DNA of 48,732 nt from Spirochaetia bacterium (lineage in GTDB: Bacteria > Spirochaetota > Spirochaetia > Treponematales > Breznakiellaceae). Positions 8,596-16,575 of the stretch are shown piece by piece. The notes under the pieces are model-generated. The model was not told where the DNA came from. It saw only the letters and a list, made by a program, of their open reading frames with translations, and made no database searches. The stretch spans positions 1-48,732 of the forward strand of contig BNVB01000011.1 of the NCBI GenBank assembly GCA_025997795.1, read 5' to 3'. Positions within the stretch are counted from its first letter, which is position 1. Each line of letters opens with the position of its first letter. Made by a program: the position numbers and the translations under genes.

Positions 8596-8854
8596 AATTG
8601 TCGCCAATCATTCGGTGGAAGAAAATGTTCTGGAAGCCCTAAAGGATAAGGGACTGGGCAAGTACTATACCCTCTTTCCCAATGTAACGGGGGTAGGTAC
8701 TTCCGGCCCCCGCATGGGAGATGCCATCTGGCCGGAACAAAATTTTGCCCTGGTAATCTGGTGCGAAAAGGCAGAGGCCAAGGGCATTGTCAAAGCGCTT
8801 GCGGAGGTAAAGGAAAAATACCCCGATGAAGGGATTAAGATTTTTGGCGCATAG
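8582..8854 (+). CDS. Small PII-like protein, PG0541 transporter-associated family
   Basis: The protein has 90 residues with no signal peptide. The pattern (QRVEIVANHSVEENVLEAL, then FPNVTGVGTSGPRMGD and a terminal GIKIFGA) matches small ferredoxin-fold, PII-like proteins that follow RND pump genes, called PG0541-type transporter-associated proteins. It starts inside the 3' end of the pump gene (14-bp overlap, SD-like GAGGAAG), so its synthesis is coupled to the pump. A cytoplasmic role in sensing a ligand and adjusting the pump is plausible but not shown by the sequence. Confidence 0.75.
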   Translation: MQRVEIVANHSVEENVLEALKDKGLGKYYTLFPNVTGVGTSGPRMGDAIWPEQNFALVIWCEKAEAKGIVKALAEVKEKYPDEGIKIFGA

Positions 8855-8872
8855 GGCTAAAGACTTTGTCCG

Positions 8873-10291
8873 CTACTGGCTTACAAATTCAGCGCCCCGC
8901 TGACGTTTTACTTCCAGCGAAGATAAGGCCAGATACAGGTAGGGATAGTCTTCTTCCTCATAGTAGGCAAGGGTTCCCACTGCTTCTACCCATTCTTCCG
9001 GTTTGGGGTACCTGTGGCCCTTTGCCAGCGGCGCAATACTGTTTACTCCCGCAGCTTCGGGCCAGCTTACTTCAAAACCCACACTGCCGTCGTTGCCGCA
9101 GCAGCCCGGCCCGTTACGCAGAACAAAACAAAAGGTGCGGCTTAAATCCACATAACTGTCTGTTCTAAAAAGTCCTTCAAGTTTAATGGTCTTGCCCAAA
9201 TAATCTTCCGGGTTAAGGTAAATATCGTTGGTCTGGGCAATAAACATTTTTTCTTTTATTTCGATAATGCCGTTTGTGTTGTTTGTTTTAAGCGCGGCGC
9301 TTCCCAAGGTAAAGTCCGCTGGGGGAAAAGCCGCTTTTTCCGCTTCACCCAACTCTACCGAACGGGTACCGGCGGCGTTTTTTGGCGTGTTTAATACCGG
9401 CCCTTTGTTGCAGCTTCCCAGCATAACGGTAAAAAGGGCCGCCGATACCAGGGCCGCCGCCGTGGGTACCCTGCGGCGTTTGTTCCGGAGCAGACCGATG
9501 ATCGAAAAAACCGCAAAGAGCACCATGTTAAAGAGTACCACGCTGGCGCCGGTGGGGGTGGCAAACACATAGGAAATAACAATCCCCGCCATAAAACAAA
9601 CAACAGAAATGATCGCAGAAGATACCGTAACGGACCGGAAACTTTTAAAGAGCCGCATGGAACTAAGGGCGGGAAAAATGATAAGGCTCGAAATAAGAAG
9701 CGCCCCCATCATCCTCATTCCCAGAACAATGGTAAGGGCCGTCAAAAGGGCAATGATCATATTGTAAAGTCCGGCCCTTACGCCGGTTGCCCTGGCAAAG
9801 TTTTCGTCAAAGGTAACGGCAAAGATCTTGTTGTAAAAAAGCGCAAAAAGCCCAAGAACCGCGGTCGAAAGGACAATACTCAAACGGACATCGGCCTTGC
9901 TCATGGCCAGGATACTGCCAAAAAGATAATTGCATACATCGGTATTCATGCCCGTGGTCATGGAAATAATCGTAACGCCTATAGCCAGGGCCCCGGTGGA
10001 AAAAAGCGCAATGGCGGCGTCTCCGCGGATTTTGGAATGTTCGCTTAAGCGGAGCAGGAAAAAAGCCGCTGCCACCACAATGGGAATTGACACAACCAGG
10101 GGTGCCGCGTTAAGCGCCGTGGCCACAGCCAGCGCCGCAAAGCCCACATGGGAAAGGCCGTCGCCTATCATCGAATAACGTTTAAGTACCAAGCTGACCC
10201 CCAAAAGGCTTGCGCAGAGCGAAACAAGAAACCCCACAATAACTGCCCGGACAATAAAAGCAAAAGAAAACATACTGATAATCGTATCCAT
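8873..10291 (-). CDS. ZnuB-type metal ABC permease fused to a C-terminal lipoprotein-like domain
   Basis: The protein has 472 residues; ordinary ZnuB/TroC permeases have about 260-290. Residues 1-270 are a typical ABC-3 permease (KRYSMIGDGLSHVGFAALA; GMRMMGALLISSLIIFPAL). From 271 the chain reads KRRRVPTAAALVSAALFTVM then LGSC (Cys294), a textbook lipoprotein signal with lipobox. A soluble domain of about 175 residues follows, with a GPGCCGNDGSVGFEVSW motif reminiscent of the CC-containing OB-like domain of YcgQ/DUF1980 proteins. No stop codon or start codon separates the parts, so it is a true in-frame fusion as read. It is downstream of znuC (22-bp gap, SD CGGAG). Confidence 0.85.
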   Translation of the reverse strand: MDTIISMFSFAFIVRAVIVGFLVSLCASLLGVSLVLKRYSMIGDGLSHVGFAALAVATALNAAPLVVSIPIVVAAAFFLLRLSEHSKIRGDAAIALFSTGALAIGVTIISMTTGMNTDVCNYLFGSILAMSKADVRLSIVLSTAVLGLFALFYNKIFAVTFDENFARATGVRAGLYNMIIALLTALTIVLGMRMMGALLISSLIIFPALSSMRLFKSFRSVTVSSAIISVVCFMAGIVISYVFATPTGASVVLFNMVLFAVFSIIGLLRNKRRRVPTAAALVSAALFTVMLGSCNKGPVLNTPKNAAGTRSVELGEAEKAAFPPADFTLGSAALKTNNTNGIIEIKEKMFIAQTNDIYLNPEDYLGKTIKLEGLFRTDSYVDLSRTFCFVLRNGPGCCGNDGSVGFEVSWPEAAGVNSIAPLAKGHRYPKPEEWVEAVGTLAYYEEEDYPYLYLALSSLEVKRQRGAEFVSQ

Positions 10292-10313
10292 TTTACACTC
10301 CGTTTAGGTTCCG

Positions 10314-11042
10314 TTAGGCGGACCCCTCCGTTTTATGCAGAAAAATACGCCCTGGCTCCGATTCCCGGTAACTGTCGGCGCTGCCGAAAAAAAGCTGCCG
10401 CCCCGCCAGGTGTAACACCTTGCCGCTTAAACGCAGCGCCCCTTCAATATCGTGGGATACCATGATGATGGTGATCCCCAGTTCTGTATTGATCCGTTCC
10501 AGTATTTTGTATAGATCGTTTTGGACCACCGGGTCCAGCCCCGAAGCAGGTTCGTCCAGCAGAAGGATACGTCCGGCGGCGGCGAGGGACCGGGCCAGTA
10601 ATACCCGCCGCCGCTGACCCCCGGAAAGTTCCCGGAAACAGGCGGATTTAAGGGAGCCAAGGCCCATCATGGCAAGGCTTTCTTCTGCCGCTGCCTTATC
10701 GGCCCGGGTATAAAAGGGCGCAAAACCCCGGCGGTTCTGTCTGCCCGAAAGGACCACTTCAAAAACGGCGGCGGGAAAATCCTTTTGTACGGAATTTTCC
10801 TGGGGCAGGTAACCAATATCCCCCGGTTTAAGCCCAATGGTTTTGACAAGTCCCCCCATGACCGGGATAAGACCCAAAAGGCCCTTGAGCAGGGTGCTTT
10901 TCCCCGAGCCGTTTTCCCCCACCACACAGAGCCGATCCCCGTTGGCCACGGAAAACGTAAGGCCCGAAAGGACGGGGCGGCCCTCGTAACCAAAGGAAAG
11001 ATTTTCGCACAAAAGAAGTGTCCGGGAAACTGCCGTATCCAT
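10314..11042 (-). CDS. ZnuC-type metal ABC transporter ATPase
   Basis: The protein has 242 residues. Walker A GENGSGKST (about 41-49), Q-loop YLPQENS, signature LSGGQRRRVLLAR, Walker B ILLLDEPASGLD and the H-loop VSHD are all present. It powers uptake of zinc or manganese with the permease at 8873 and the binding protein at 11572. No convincing SD precedes the ATG. A TAGAGT -10 lies six bases upstream of it, so the messenger may be leaderless. Expression is predicted to be repressed through the palindrome at 11072-11108. Confidence 0.92.
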   Translation of the reverse strand: MDTAVSRTLLLCENLSFGYEGRPVLSGLTFSVANGDRLCVVGENGSGKSTLLKGLLGLIPVMGGLVKTIGLKPGDIGYLPQENSVQKDFPAAVFEVVLSGRQNRRGFAPFYTRADKAAAEESLAMMGLGSLKSACFRELSGGQRRRVLLARSLAAAGRILLLDEPASGLDPVVQNDLYKILERINTELGITIIMVSHDIEGALRLSGKVLHLAGRQLFFGSADSYRESEPGRIFLHKTEGSA

Positions 11043-11048
11043 ACTTGT

Positions 11049-11077
11049 ACTCTACCGGAAAAAGAAAAATGTGTCAA
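11049..11077 (-). promoter_or_regulatory. znuCB promoter
   Basis: On the minus strand TTGACA (11077-11072) is followed by 17 bp and TAGAGT (11054-11049). The -35 box is the outer edge of the palindrome. Six bases separate the -10 from the znuC ATG, putting the predicted transcription start at the ATG itself. Confidence 0.6.
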
Positions 11078-11108
11078 TATGAAAATGGATTCCATTTTCA
11101 TATTGACA
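11072..11108. promoter_or_regulatory. 37-bp perfect palindrome, Zur/Fur-type operator between divergent promoters
   Basis: The arm TGTCAATATGAAAATGGA and its exact reverse complement surround a single central T. The inner TGAAAATGG...CCATTTTCA part has the form of a Fur/Zur-family box. Each outer edge is a TTGACA -35 hexamer, one for znuCB and one for fur-znuA. Both start codons are exactly 30 bp from the palindrome edges (11042 and 11138). One bound regulator dimer pair could shut both operons. Confidence 0.85.
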
Positions 11109-11131
11109 AAATCAAAAAATGCCGCTACATT
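11103..11131 (+). promoter_or_regulatory. fur-znuA promoter
   Basis: TTGACA at 11103-11108, 17 bp, TACATT at 11126-11131. Six bases separate the -10 from the ATG at 11138, which lacks an SD. This mirrors the znuC side and predicts a leaderless transcript. Confidence 0.6.
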
Positions 11132-11137
11132 CGGGTT

Positions 11138-11575
11138 ATGGAACGATCATCCCGGTATCAAACCCGCCAGGGGGAGCAGATACTTGACTACCTTGCTTCC
11201 CTAAATGGCAGCCATATTACCGCAGCCGGTATAGCCAGCCACTTTGAGCAGCTGGAGCCGCCTATAGGAAAAACCACCGTATACCGGCATCTGGAAAAAC
11301 TTGCCGATGACGGCAAAGTAAGGCGTTATTTTCTTGACGGGGGAACCAGCGCCTGTTACCAATATGCGGGGGATGGCGCGGAATGTAAAAGCCACTTCCA
11401 CTTAAAGTGCGAACGCTGCGGGGCGCTTTTTCATCTTGACTGTGATGTGCTGGATGACATTGCCCTTCATGTACGAAAGGCCCACCGCTTTGTCATAAAT
11501 CCGCTTAAAACGGTCTTTTACGGATCCTGCAGCCGCTGCCTTAAAGAAAGCAGAGAAAAAAAGGGTAAATCATGA
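11138..11575 (+). CDS. Fur-family metal regulator, probably Zur
   Basis: The protein has 145 residues from the ATG at 11138. A longer frame is open from 11018, but it would run through the operator and promoter, so that start is rejected. The N-terminal winged helix includes GKTTVYRHLEKLADDGKVRR. The dimerisation domain has the metal-site segment KSHFHLKCERCGALFHLDC and a C-terminal CSRC, giving the two CxxC pairs of a structural zinc site. The stop overlaps the ATG of the binding-protein gene by 4 bp. Its position beside znu genes and the palindrome argues for zinc (or manganese) sensing and autoregulation. Confidence 0.88.
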   Translation: MERSSRYQTRQGEQILDYLASLNGSHITAAGIASHFEQLEPPIGKTTVYRHLEKLADDGKVRRYFLDGGTSACYQYAGDGAECKSHFHLKCERCGALFHLDCDVLDDIALHVRKAHRFVINPLKTVFYGSCSRCLKESREKKGKS

Positions 11576-12525
11576 AAATATTTTGCTTTGTCCTGGTAAC
11601 GCTGGCTGCTCTTTCGGCTTGCTCCGGAAAGAGCGGTCAAAAACAGGATGTCAAAAAAGGAATCAGCGTGGTAACTACGATCTTTCCGCCCTTTGACTTT
11701 GTCCGTTCTGTGGCGGGAACTCCTGCCGGAAACAAAACAGAGGGCATACAGCTTACCATGCTGCTTAAACCCGGATCAGAAAGCCACTCCTATGAACCCA
11801 CACCCCAGGACATTATTACCATACAAAACTGCGATGTATTTATCTATGTGGGCGGTGAAAGCGACGACTGGGTAAACCGGGTGCTTAACTCTCTGGATAA
11901 ACCAAAGATGAAGATCGTTACCCTTATGGACTGTGTGGAATTGGTGGAAGAAGAAATTGTAGAGGGAATGGAAGTTGAAGAGGAGGAGGAAGAAAAAGCC
12001 TACGATGAACATGTATGGACGTCTCCCCGGAATGCCAAGCTGATTGTACAAAAAATTGCCGGCGTCCTCTGCGAAGTAGATGCCGCCAATGCTGCCCGTT
12101 ACCGGATCAATATGAACGCTTATTTAAGGGAACTGGATGCGTTGGATGCAGCGTTTAGAGAAATTGTACGTGAAGGTTCCGGCGATACGCTGATCTTTGC
12201 CGATCGTTTTCCCTTCCGGTACTTTACCGAAACCTACGGCCTAAAGTATTATGCGGCTTTTCCCGGCTGTTCTACAGAAACCGAACCCAGCGCCGCCACG
12301 GTGGCCTTTCTAATCAACAAGGTAAGGGCGGAAAAAATCCCCGTGGTATTTACCATTGAATTTTCCAATGGCCGCATGGCCGATGCTGTAACAGAAGCTT
12401 CCGGCGCGGAAAAGCGGCTTTTCCATTCGGCCCACAATATAAGCCGCGATGAATTGGCGGCGGGCGTACATTATCTGGGGATTATGCGGCAAAATACGGA
12501 GGCCCTGCGAGCGGCCCTGCGTTAG
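11572..12525 (+). CDS. ZnuA/TroA-type metal-binding lipoprotein
   Basis: The protein has 317 residues. A short signal ends in LSAC (Cys17), so it is a lipoprotein. Metal-site landmarks are His72 in GSESHSYEP and His147 in DEHVWTSP. The usual third histidine (HxxFxYF) is replaced by ADRFPFRYF, as in a branch I recall from clostridia. The flexible loop before His147 is not His-rich but strongly acidic (about residues 127-146, mostly Glu). It would capture zinc or manganese outside the inner membrane and pass it to the permease. It is translated with the Fur-family gene. Confidence 0.88.
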   Translation: MKIFCFVLVTLAALSACSGKSGQKQDVKKGISVVTTIFPPFDFVRSVAGTPAGNKTEGIQLTMLLKPGSESHSYEPTPQDIITIQNCDVFIYVGGESDDWVNRVLNSLDKPKMKIVTLMDCVELVEEEIVEGMEVEEEEEEKAYDEHVWTSPRNAKLIVQKIAGVLCEVDAANAARYRINMNAYLRELDALDAAFREIVREGSGDTLIFADRFPFRYFTETYGLKYYAAFPGCSTETEPSAATVAFLINKVRAEKIPVVFTIEFSNGRMADAVTEASGAEKRLFHSAHNISRDELAAGVHYLGIMRQNTEALRAALR

Positions 12526-12566
12526 AAGCGCGTTTACCCTTCTGAAAAAAGCTGCAATGAAAAAGA

Positions 12567-13448
12567 CTACAAATAGTAGTTGATCCGGTAATCGCCGATT
12601 TTTGCAAAGCCGATCTTGTCGTAGACCTTCCGGGCGGGGGCATTGGCTTTTTTTACAAAGAGGGTAAAGTCTTTTTTACGGGAGCTTAATTCCCGGATAA
12701 GAGACACTGTCATGATCCGGGCAATGCCAAGATTTCTGAACTCGGGGAGCACATATACGCCGCCAATTTGAAAACGGTTAAAGGATTGGGCGTTAATGTT
12801 TATCTTTCCCACCAGCATGCCGTCCAGTTCCGCCGTCAGGGTCTTGTTTCCCGCCACCAGGTATTCCAGCCCCTTGAGGCATACGGCGGGGTTAAATTCC
12901 GCGCCGGGGGGCAGCACTTCTTCTTTTTCATAGGCCGCCTGGAGCGGGAAGAGGCCGTTTATATCTTCCGGTTCCGATTTTCTGATAATAAGCCCCGGCG
13001 GACCCTTTGGCACCGGCGGCGGATTTTCCGGATCTGCTTCAAAACTCCGCAGTTCATAATCAAACTTGACGGCGGGAAGGATCTTCCTTTTTTCCAGGGT
13101 AATCTCCAATAGATCCATGTCTTCCGCCAGGCCCTGCATGGCATGGAGGGGCATGGTTAACAAAACCAGCGAAAAAAACGACGGCAGGGGCATACCCGTC
13201 ATGCGGAATTCGGCGGCCTCCGGAGGAGAAAGGTTAAACACCGGGAACAGCAGTTGGCGGCAATAGAGAAGCAGCGCCGCCAGCTGATCCTGGCCCGCAT
13301 GGTCCTGCCGTGCGGAAGGGGCCGTCCAGATATAATCGGGTCCGCCAAGAAACCTGGAAACGGCGCCTACACAAAAACATTCACGCCTGCGTAAAAAAGC
13401 TTCCACCGCGGGCAGCTTACGCTTCCCCGCTTTTTTCCACATGTTCAC
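12567..13448 (-). CDS. GNAT-family acetyltransferase with N-terminal extension
   Basis: The protein has 293 residues. Residues from about 150 form a GNAT domain: LIIRKSEPEDINGL, the acetyl-CoA motif VLPEFRNLGIARIM and the closing ARKVYDKIGFAKIGDYRINY. The first 150 residues are a separate, less recognisable region, as in two-part GNATs. The substrate is unknown. It overlaps the upstream glycosidase gene by 4 bp and is last in the sensing operon, so it may modify an amino sugar or a related product; that is inference. Confidence 0.72.
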   Translation of the reverse strand: MNMWKKAGKRKLPAVEAFLRRRECFCVGAVSRFLGGPDYIWTAPSARQDHAGQDQLAALLLYCRQLLFPVFNLSPPEAAEFRMTGMPLPSFFSLVLLTMPLHAMQGLAEDMDLLEITLEKRKILPAVKFDYELRSFEADPENPPPVPKGPPGLIIRKSEPEDINGLFPLQAAYEKEEVLPPGAEFNPAVCLKGLEYLVAGNKTLTAELDGMLVGKININAQSFNRFQIGGVYVLPEFRNLGIARIMTVSLIRELSSRKKDFTLFVKKANAPARKVYDKIGFAKIGDYRINYYL

Positions 13449-15094
13449 CGGCCGTTCCCGGAAACGTTTAAAAGGCTTCCTTGCAAAAAAGAAAAACCCG
13501 CGGTAAAGGATTGTAGAGACGTACTGTACAGGGCAGCGGCGGAATGTATCCAGCTGTTGTTGACGGCATACCTAAGATGATCCTCATCGACAAAGGAAGA
13601 AACAAAAAGAACCGCTGCCCGCTTGTTAAGCGCTCGGAGACTTTCCAGAAGCCGCATATCTTCCCGGTTTTTTAGACAAAGGATTACCGTATCGGCATTG
13701 GCGGCCATGGCGGTCAAAACAGCGGCGGAGGGATTTTCTTCGTAGGAATAGGTCACCGCGCCGGGATAGGCCCGGCGGCCGGCGGTAAAAAAATCCCCAT
13801 AACTCCCTGCAAGCAAAACACGGCCTGCGGCGGCGGAGCTGAGGGCCCGGTCCTGTTTGATTACCGTTAAACTGCGGGCCGCAAGGTCAAGAAAAAAAGC
13901 GCTGCTTTGTGGATCGGGAATTTCATTCCGTACCCGGTTTATATCGGGAAAGAGGGGAACCGCCCCGCTGCCCCGGAGGTGTATCAGTTTTGTCCGCAGT
14001 ACCCGTTCCGCCGCTTCCCGTACTCTGGTACGGAAAGCGGGTTCACTTTTCATCAGCGCCAGCAGGCTTGTCCACATTTCATCGTTCAGCGCCGGCGTGG
14101 AAGAAACAAGGAGCATATCGTTCCCCGCCAGGAGCGCTTCGCGGGCAGTCCGGGCGAAACTGCCGGTAGTAAGAAATGCGCCGTACATCCGCAGGTCGTC
14201 GGTAATCACCATTCCGTCAAAGCCAATCCTGTTCCGCAGCAGATCCCGCAAAAACCACGGAGACAGCGAGGCGGGGTTTCCCCCGGCGGGGGTGCGGGGA
14301 AAAGCAAGGTGGCCGCTCATCACCGCGGGAAGCCCGCTTTTGGACATCATGCGGTACGGTATTAGTTCCCGCTCCCAAAGGAGTTTTTCATCCGCATCGA
14401 TCCGGGGCAGTGTACCGTGGGAATCAAGGTTTGTTCCGCCATGGCCGGGAAAATGTTTTGCCGTGGCAATGACCCCGGCGGCGGAAAGTCCCTTCATAAA
14501 GGCCGTTCCCAGCAAACCTGTTTCCACCGGATTATCTCCAAAGGTTCTGGTTCCCAGCAGCACCGAATCTTTTACCGTGGCAATATCCACCACCGGGGCA
14601 AAGTTCATGTTGATCCCCAGAAGGGCCAGCTCCCGGCCTATATAGTACCCCGCTTTGTATGCATCTGCAGGAAAAGCCCCGGCGCCAATCGCCCTGTTTC
14701 CCGGGGTATCGCTGGTTCTGTCCTTAATATGCCTGACCATGCCTCCTTCCTGATCCGTGGCGCTTAAAAGGGGGATCTTCTGCCGCCCTGCCACGGAGGC
14801 CTTTTGCATGGTCCCGATAGCTGCCGCCAGGGTTTCCAGGTTTTGCGCATTCCAGCCAAACACCTTGACCCCGCCGATAGACCGCTCCCGGATCCATTCC
14901 ATGATAAGGGGAGAAGGAGCCGCCCCGGTCCAGCCAAACATAAAAGTCTGGGCCAGGGCTTCTTCGTCGCTCATATTTTTTACCAGGGCCGCGGCAAGTT
15001 CCCTGGGATCGCCCGGACTGTTAAAGTCCTGGGAAAAAAGAGAAGCGGAACATACGAGTAAAAAAAGCAGGAACAAGCGGCCTTTGGCGGTCAA
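13445..15094 (-). CDS. Exported GH3 beta-N-acetylglucosaminidase (NagZ-like)
   Basis: The protein has 549 residues. A signal peptide (FLLFLLVCSASLFSQ) precedes a glycoside hydrolase family 3 catalytic domain. The NagZ dyad loop KHFPGHGGTNLDSH and the nucleophile motif GMVITDDLRM are present, along with ATDQEGGMV. A C-terminal domain of about 180 residues follows (KQDRALSSAAAGRVLLAG...), longer than in E. coli NagZ. It should release N-acetylglucosamine from muropeptides or chitin-type oligosaccharides in the periplasm. It is coupled by 4-bp overlaps to the response-regulator and GNAT genes. Confidence 0.85.
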   Translation of the reverse strand: MTAKGRLFLLFLLVCSASLFSQDFNSPGDPRELAAALVKNMSDEEALAQTFMFGWTGAAPSPLIMEWIRERSIGGVKVFGWNAQNLETLAAAIGTMQKASVAGRQKIPLLSATDQEGGMVRHIKDRTSDTPGNRAIGAGAFPADAYKAGYYIGRELALLGINMNFAPVVDIATVKDSVLLGTRTFGDNPVETGLLGTAFMKGLSAAGVIATAKHFPGHGGTNLDSHGTLPRIDADEKLLWERELIPYRMMSKSGLPAVMSGHLAFPRTPAGGNPASLSPWFLRDLLRNRIGFDGMVITDDLRMYGAFLTTGSFARTAREALLAGNDMLLVSSTPALNDEMWTSLLALMKSEPAFRTRVREAAERVLRTKLIHLRGSGAVPLFPDINRVRNEIPDPQSSAFFLDLAARSLTVIKQDRALSSAAAGRVLLAGSYGDFFTAGRRAYPGAVTYSYEENPSAAVLTAMAANADTVILCLKNREDMRLLESLRALNKRAAVLFVSSFVDEDHLRYAVNNSWIHSAAALYSTSLQSFTAGFSFLQGSLLNVSGNGR

Positions 15095-16575
15095 CTTTTT
15101 ACCTCCGTGGGTAATATGCCCTTTATTTTTTTAAAGGTTTTGCTAAAGTAATTGGGATCCTGGTAACCCACCGCATGGGCCGCTTCTTTTACCGTCAACG
15201 ATGATTTAAGGAGGCGTTCCGCTTCGTTGATCCGCAATTCCGTAAGGTGATCGATAAAGTTGGTTTTAAGGTGTTCCGCAAAGAGGCGGCTTAGGTAGGC
15301 GGCAGTAACTCCGGCGGCTTCGGCGGCATCACCAAGCTGGATACCCCGGCCATAGTTATCCCGCACATAGGCCAGGGCCTTTACCAGCGGCAGGGGATAG
15401 TTGCCGCCGCGTTCCAGATTTGCCTGGAGTACCAGCCGGTCAAAATTGAGTTCCGCCCAGCGTTTCCATGACCCCAGATCCGGCAGTTCCATAATCTCCG
15501 CCGGATCAAAAGGACCGGGCGGTTCCCCTGGTTCCGCATTTCCCCGGGAACCGGACCAGGTACCGCAGATATCATCCAAAAGCAAGGTAAAGAGGGATAC
15601 CATTCTGAGCCGCCCGGCCTTAAAATCTTCTGCAAAGAGCGGTTCCCAGAGGGCGGCAAAAAGTGTCTTTATTTCTTCTGAGGGAACAAAGCCAATTTTT
15701 TGCCGCAGGAGGGCGATATTTTTTTGTGTACGATCCCAGGCGCTGGTTTCCCGCCGCTTTGACGAAAGTTCGGCCAGGGCTTCGCTGCAGGACTTGAAGA
15801 GTTCCGGCCCCCGGTAAAGGCCGCCAAAACCGCTTTCCCAATTTACCGGAGAGAGCAGCTCCGCCAGTTTTTTTTCCGTTTTTTGCCGGAATACGCCGGG
15901 GTTAAGATCCCCGGATACAAGAAAGATCGAACGATTTAACATACTGTCCCAGATACAGTGATGTTTGTACGAAAGCTGCAGTGCAATGCGGTCTCCCCAA
16001 ACTGCGGCATCTTTTTCCAGTTCCACCATTAACACAATACCCCGGTCCGAGGGCAGGGCCAGTGTATCCTGGTAGGTCCGCCATTGTTGTTCATCCATGG
16101 CAAGCCAAATATCCCGGCGGAAAAGAGCCAGCCGGGGGTCGCCGTATTCCGAACTTTCCGGCGGCAAAGTACGGAGTTCGGCAAGGGCGCTTTCCAGCGT
16201 GGCAAAAAATGTTTTTTTGGAAACAGGTTTTACCAGGTAGGCAAAAACCCCCAGCGGTATGGCCCGCCGGGCCAGATCAAACCGTTCATAGGCGGTGGAA
16301 AGTATACAAACCATGCGGGGATATTTTTTGTGAACATCTTCCAGTACCGCAAGGCCGTCTATGCCGGGAATGTTGATGTCCATAAATACCAGATCCGGCG
16401 CTGTTTCGTGGATCAGTTTGAGCGCTTCGTACCCCGTCCGGGCCTTTCCTGCCAGGGTAAAGGGAGACGATCCTGCGGGGTTTGCCGCAGAGGGGTTTTC
16501 GGTAAAACCGGTAAGCATAAACTCATAGCTGTCCAGTACCGGTTCTTCATCGTCTACGATTAAAACGCTAAACAC
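15091..16575 (-). CDS. YesN-type response regulator (REC + AraC helix-turn-helix)
   Basis: The protein has 494 residues. The receiver shows the acidic pair IVDDEE, the phospho-acceptor Asp66 in VFMDINIPG, LSTAYE and Lys in LVKPVSK. A long middle region joins to a C-terminal AraC DNA-binding domain (AAGVTAAYLSRLFAEHLKTN; VGYQDPNYFSKTFKKIKG). Residues about 25-42 (TENPSAANPAGSSPF) are an insertion in the receiver loop not expected in the family; the DNA under it folds into two small hairpins (16473-16510). It pairs with the kinase encoded immediately upstream and probably controls this operon or sugar-use genes. Confidence 0.88.
   Translation of the reverse strand: MFSVLIVDDEEPVLDSYEFMLTGFTENPSAANPAGSSPFTLAGKARTGYEALKLIHETAPDLVFMDINIPGIDGLAVLEDVHKKYPRMVCILSTAYERFDLARRAIPLGVFAYLVKPVSKKTFFATLESALAELRTLPPESSEYGDPRLALFRRDIWLAMDEQQWRTYQDTLALPSDRGIVLMVELEKDAAVWGDRIALQLSYKHHCIWDSMLNRSIFLVSGDLNPGVFRQKTEKKLAELLSPVNWESGFGGLYRGPELFKSCSEALAELSSKRRETSAWDRTQKNIALLRQKIGFVPSEEIKTLFAALWEPLFAEDFKAGRLRMVSLFTLLLDDICGTWSGSRGNAEPGEPPGPFDPAEIMELPDLGSWKRWAELNFDRLVLQANLERGGNYPLPLVKALAYVRDNYGRGIQLGDAAEAAGVTAAYLSRLFAEHLKTNFIDHLTELRINEAERLLKSSLTVKEAAHAVGYQDPNYFSKTFKKIKGILPTEVKS

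Noticed and set aside
11018..11137. Longer Fur-family start at 11018
   Set aside because: It would translate through the palindrome and the promoter; the family domain begins at the ATG at 11138.
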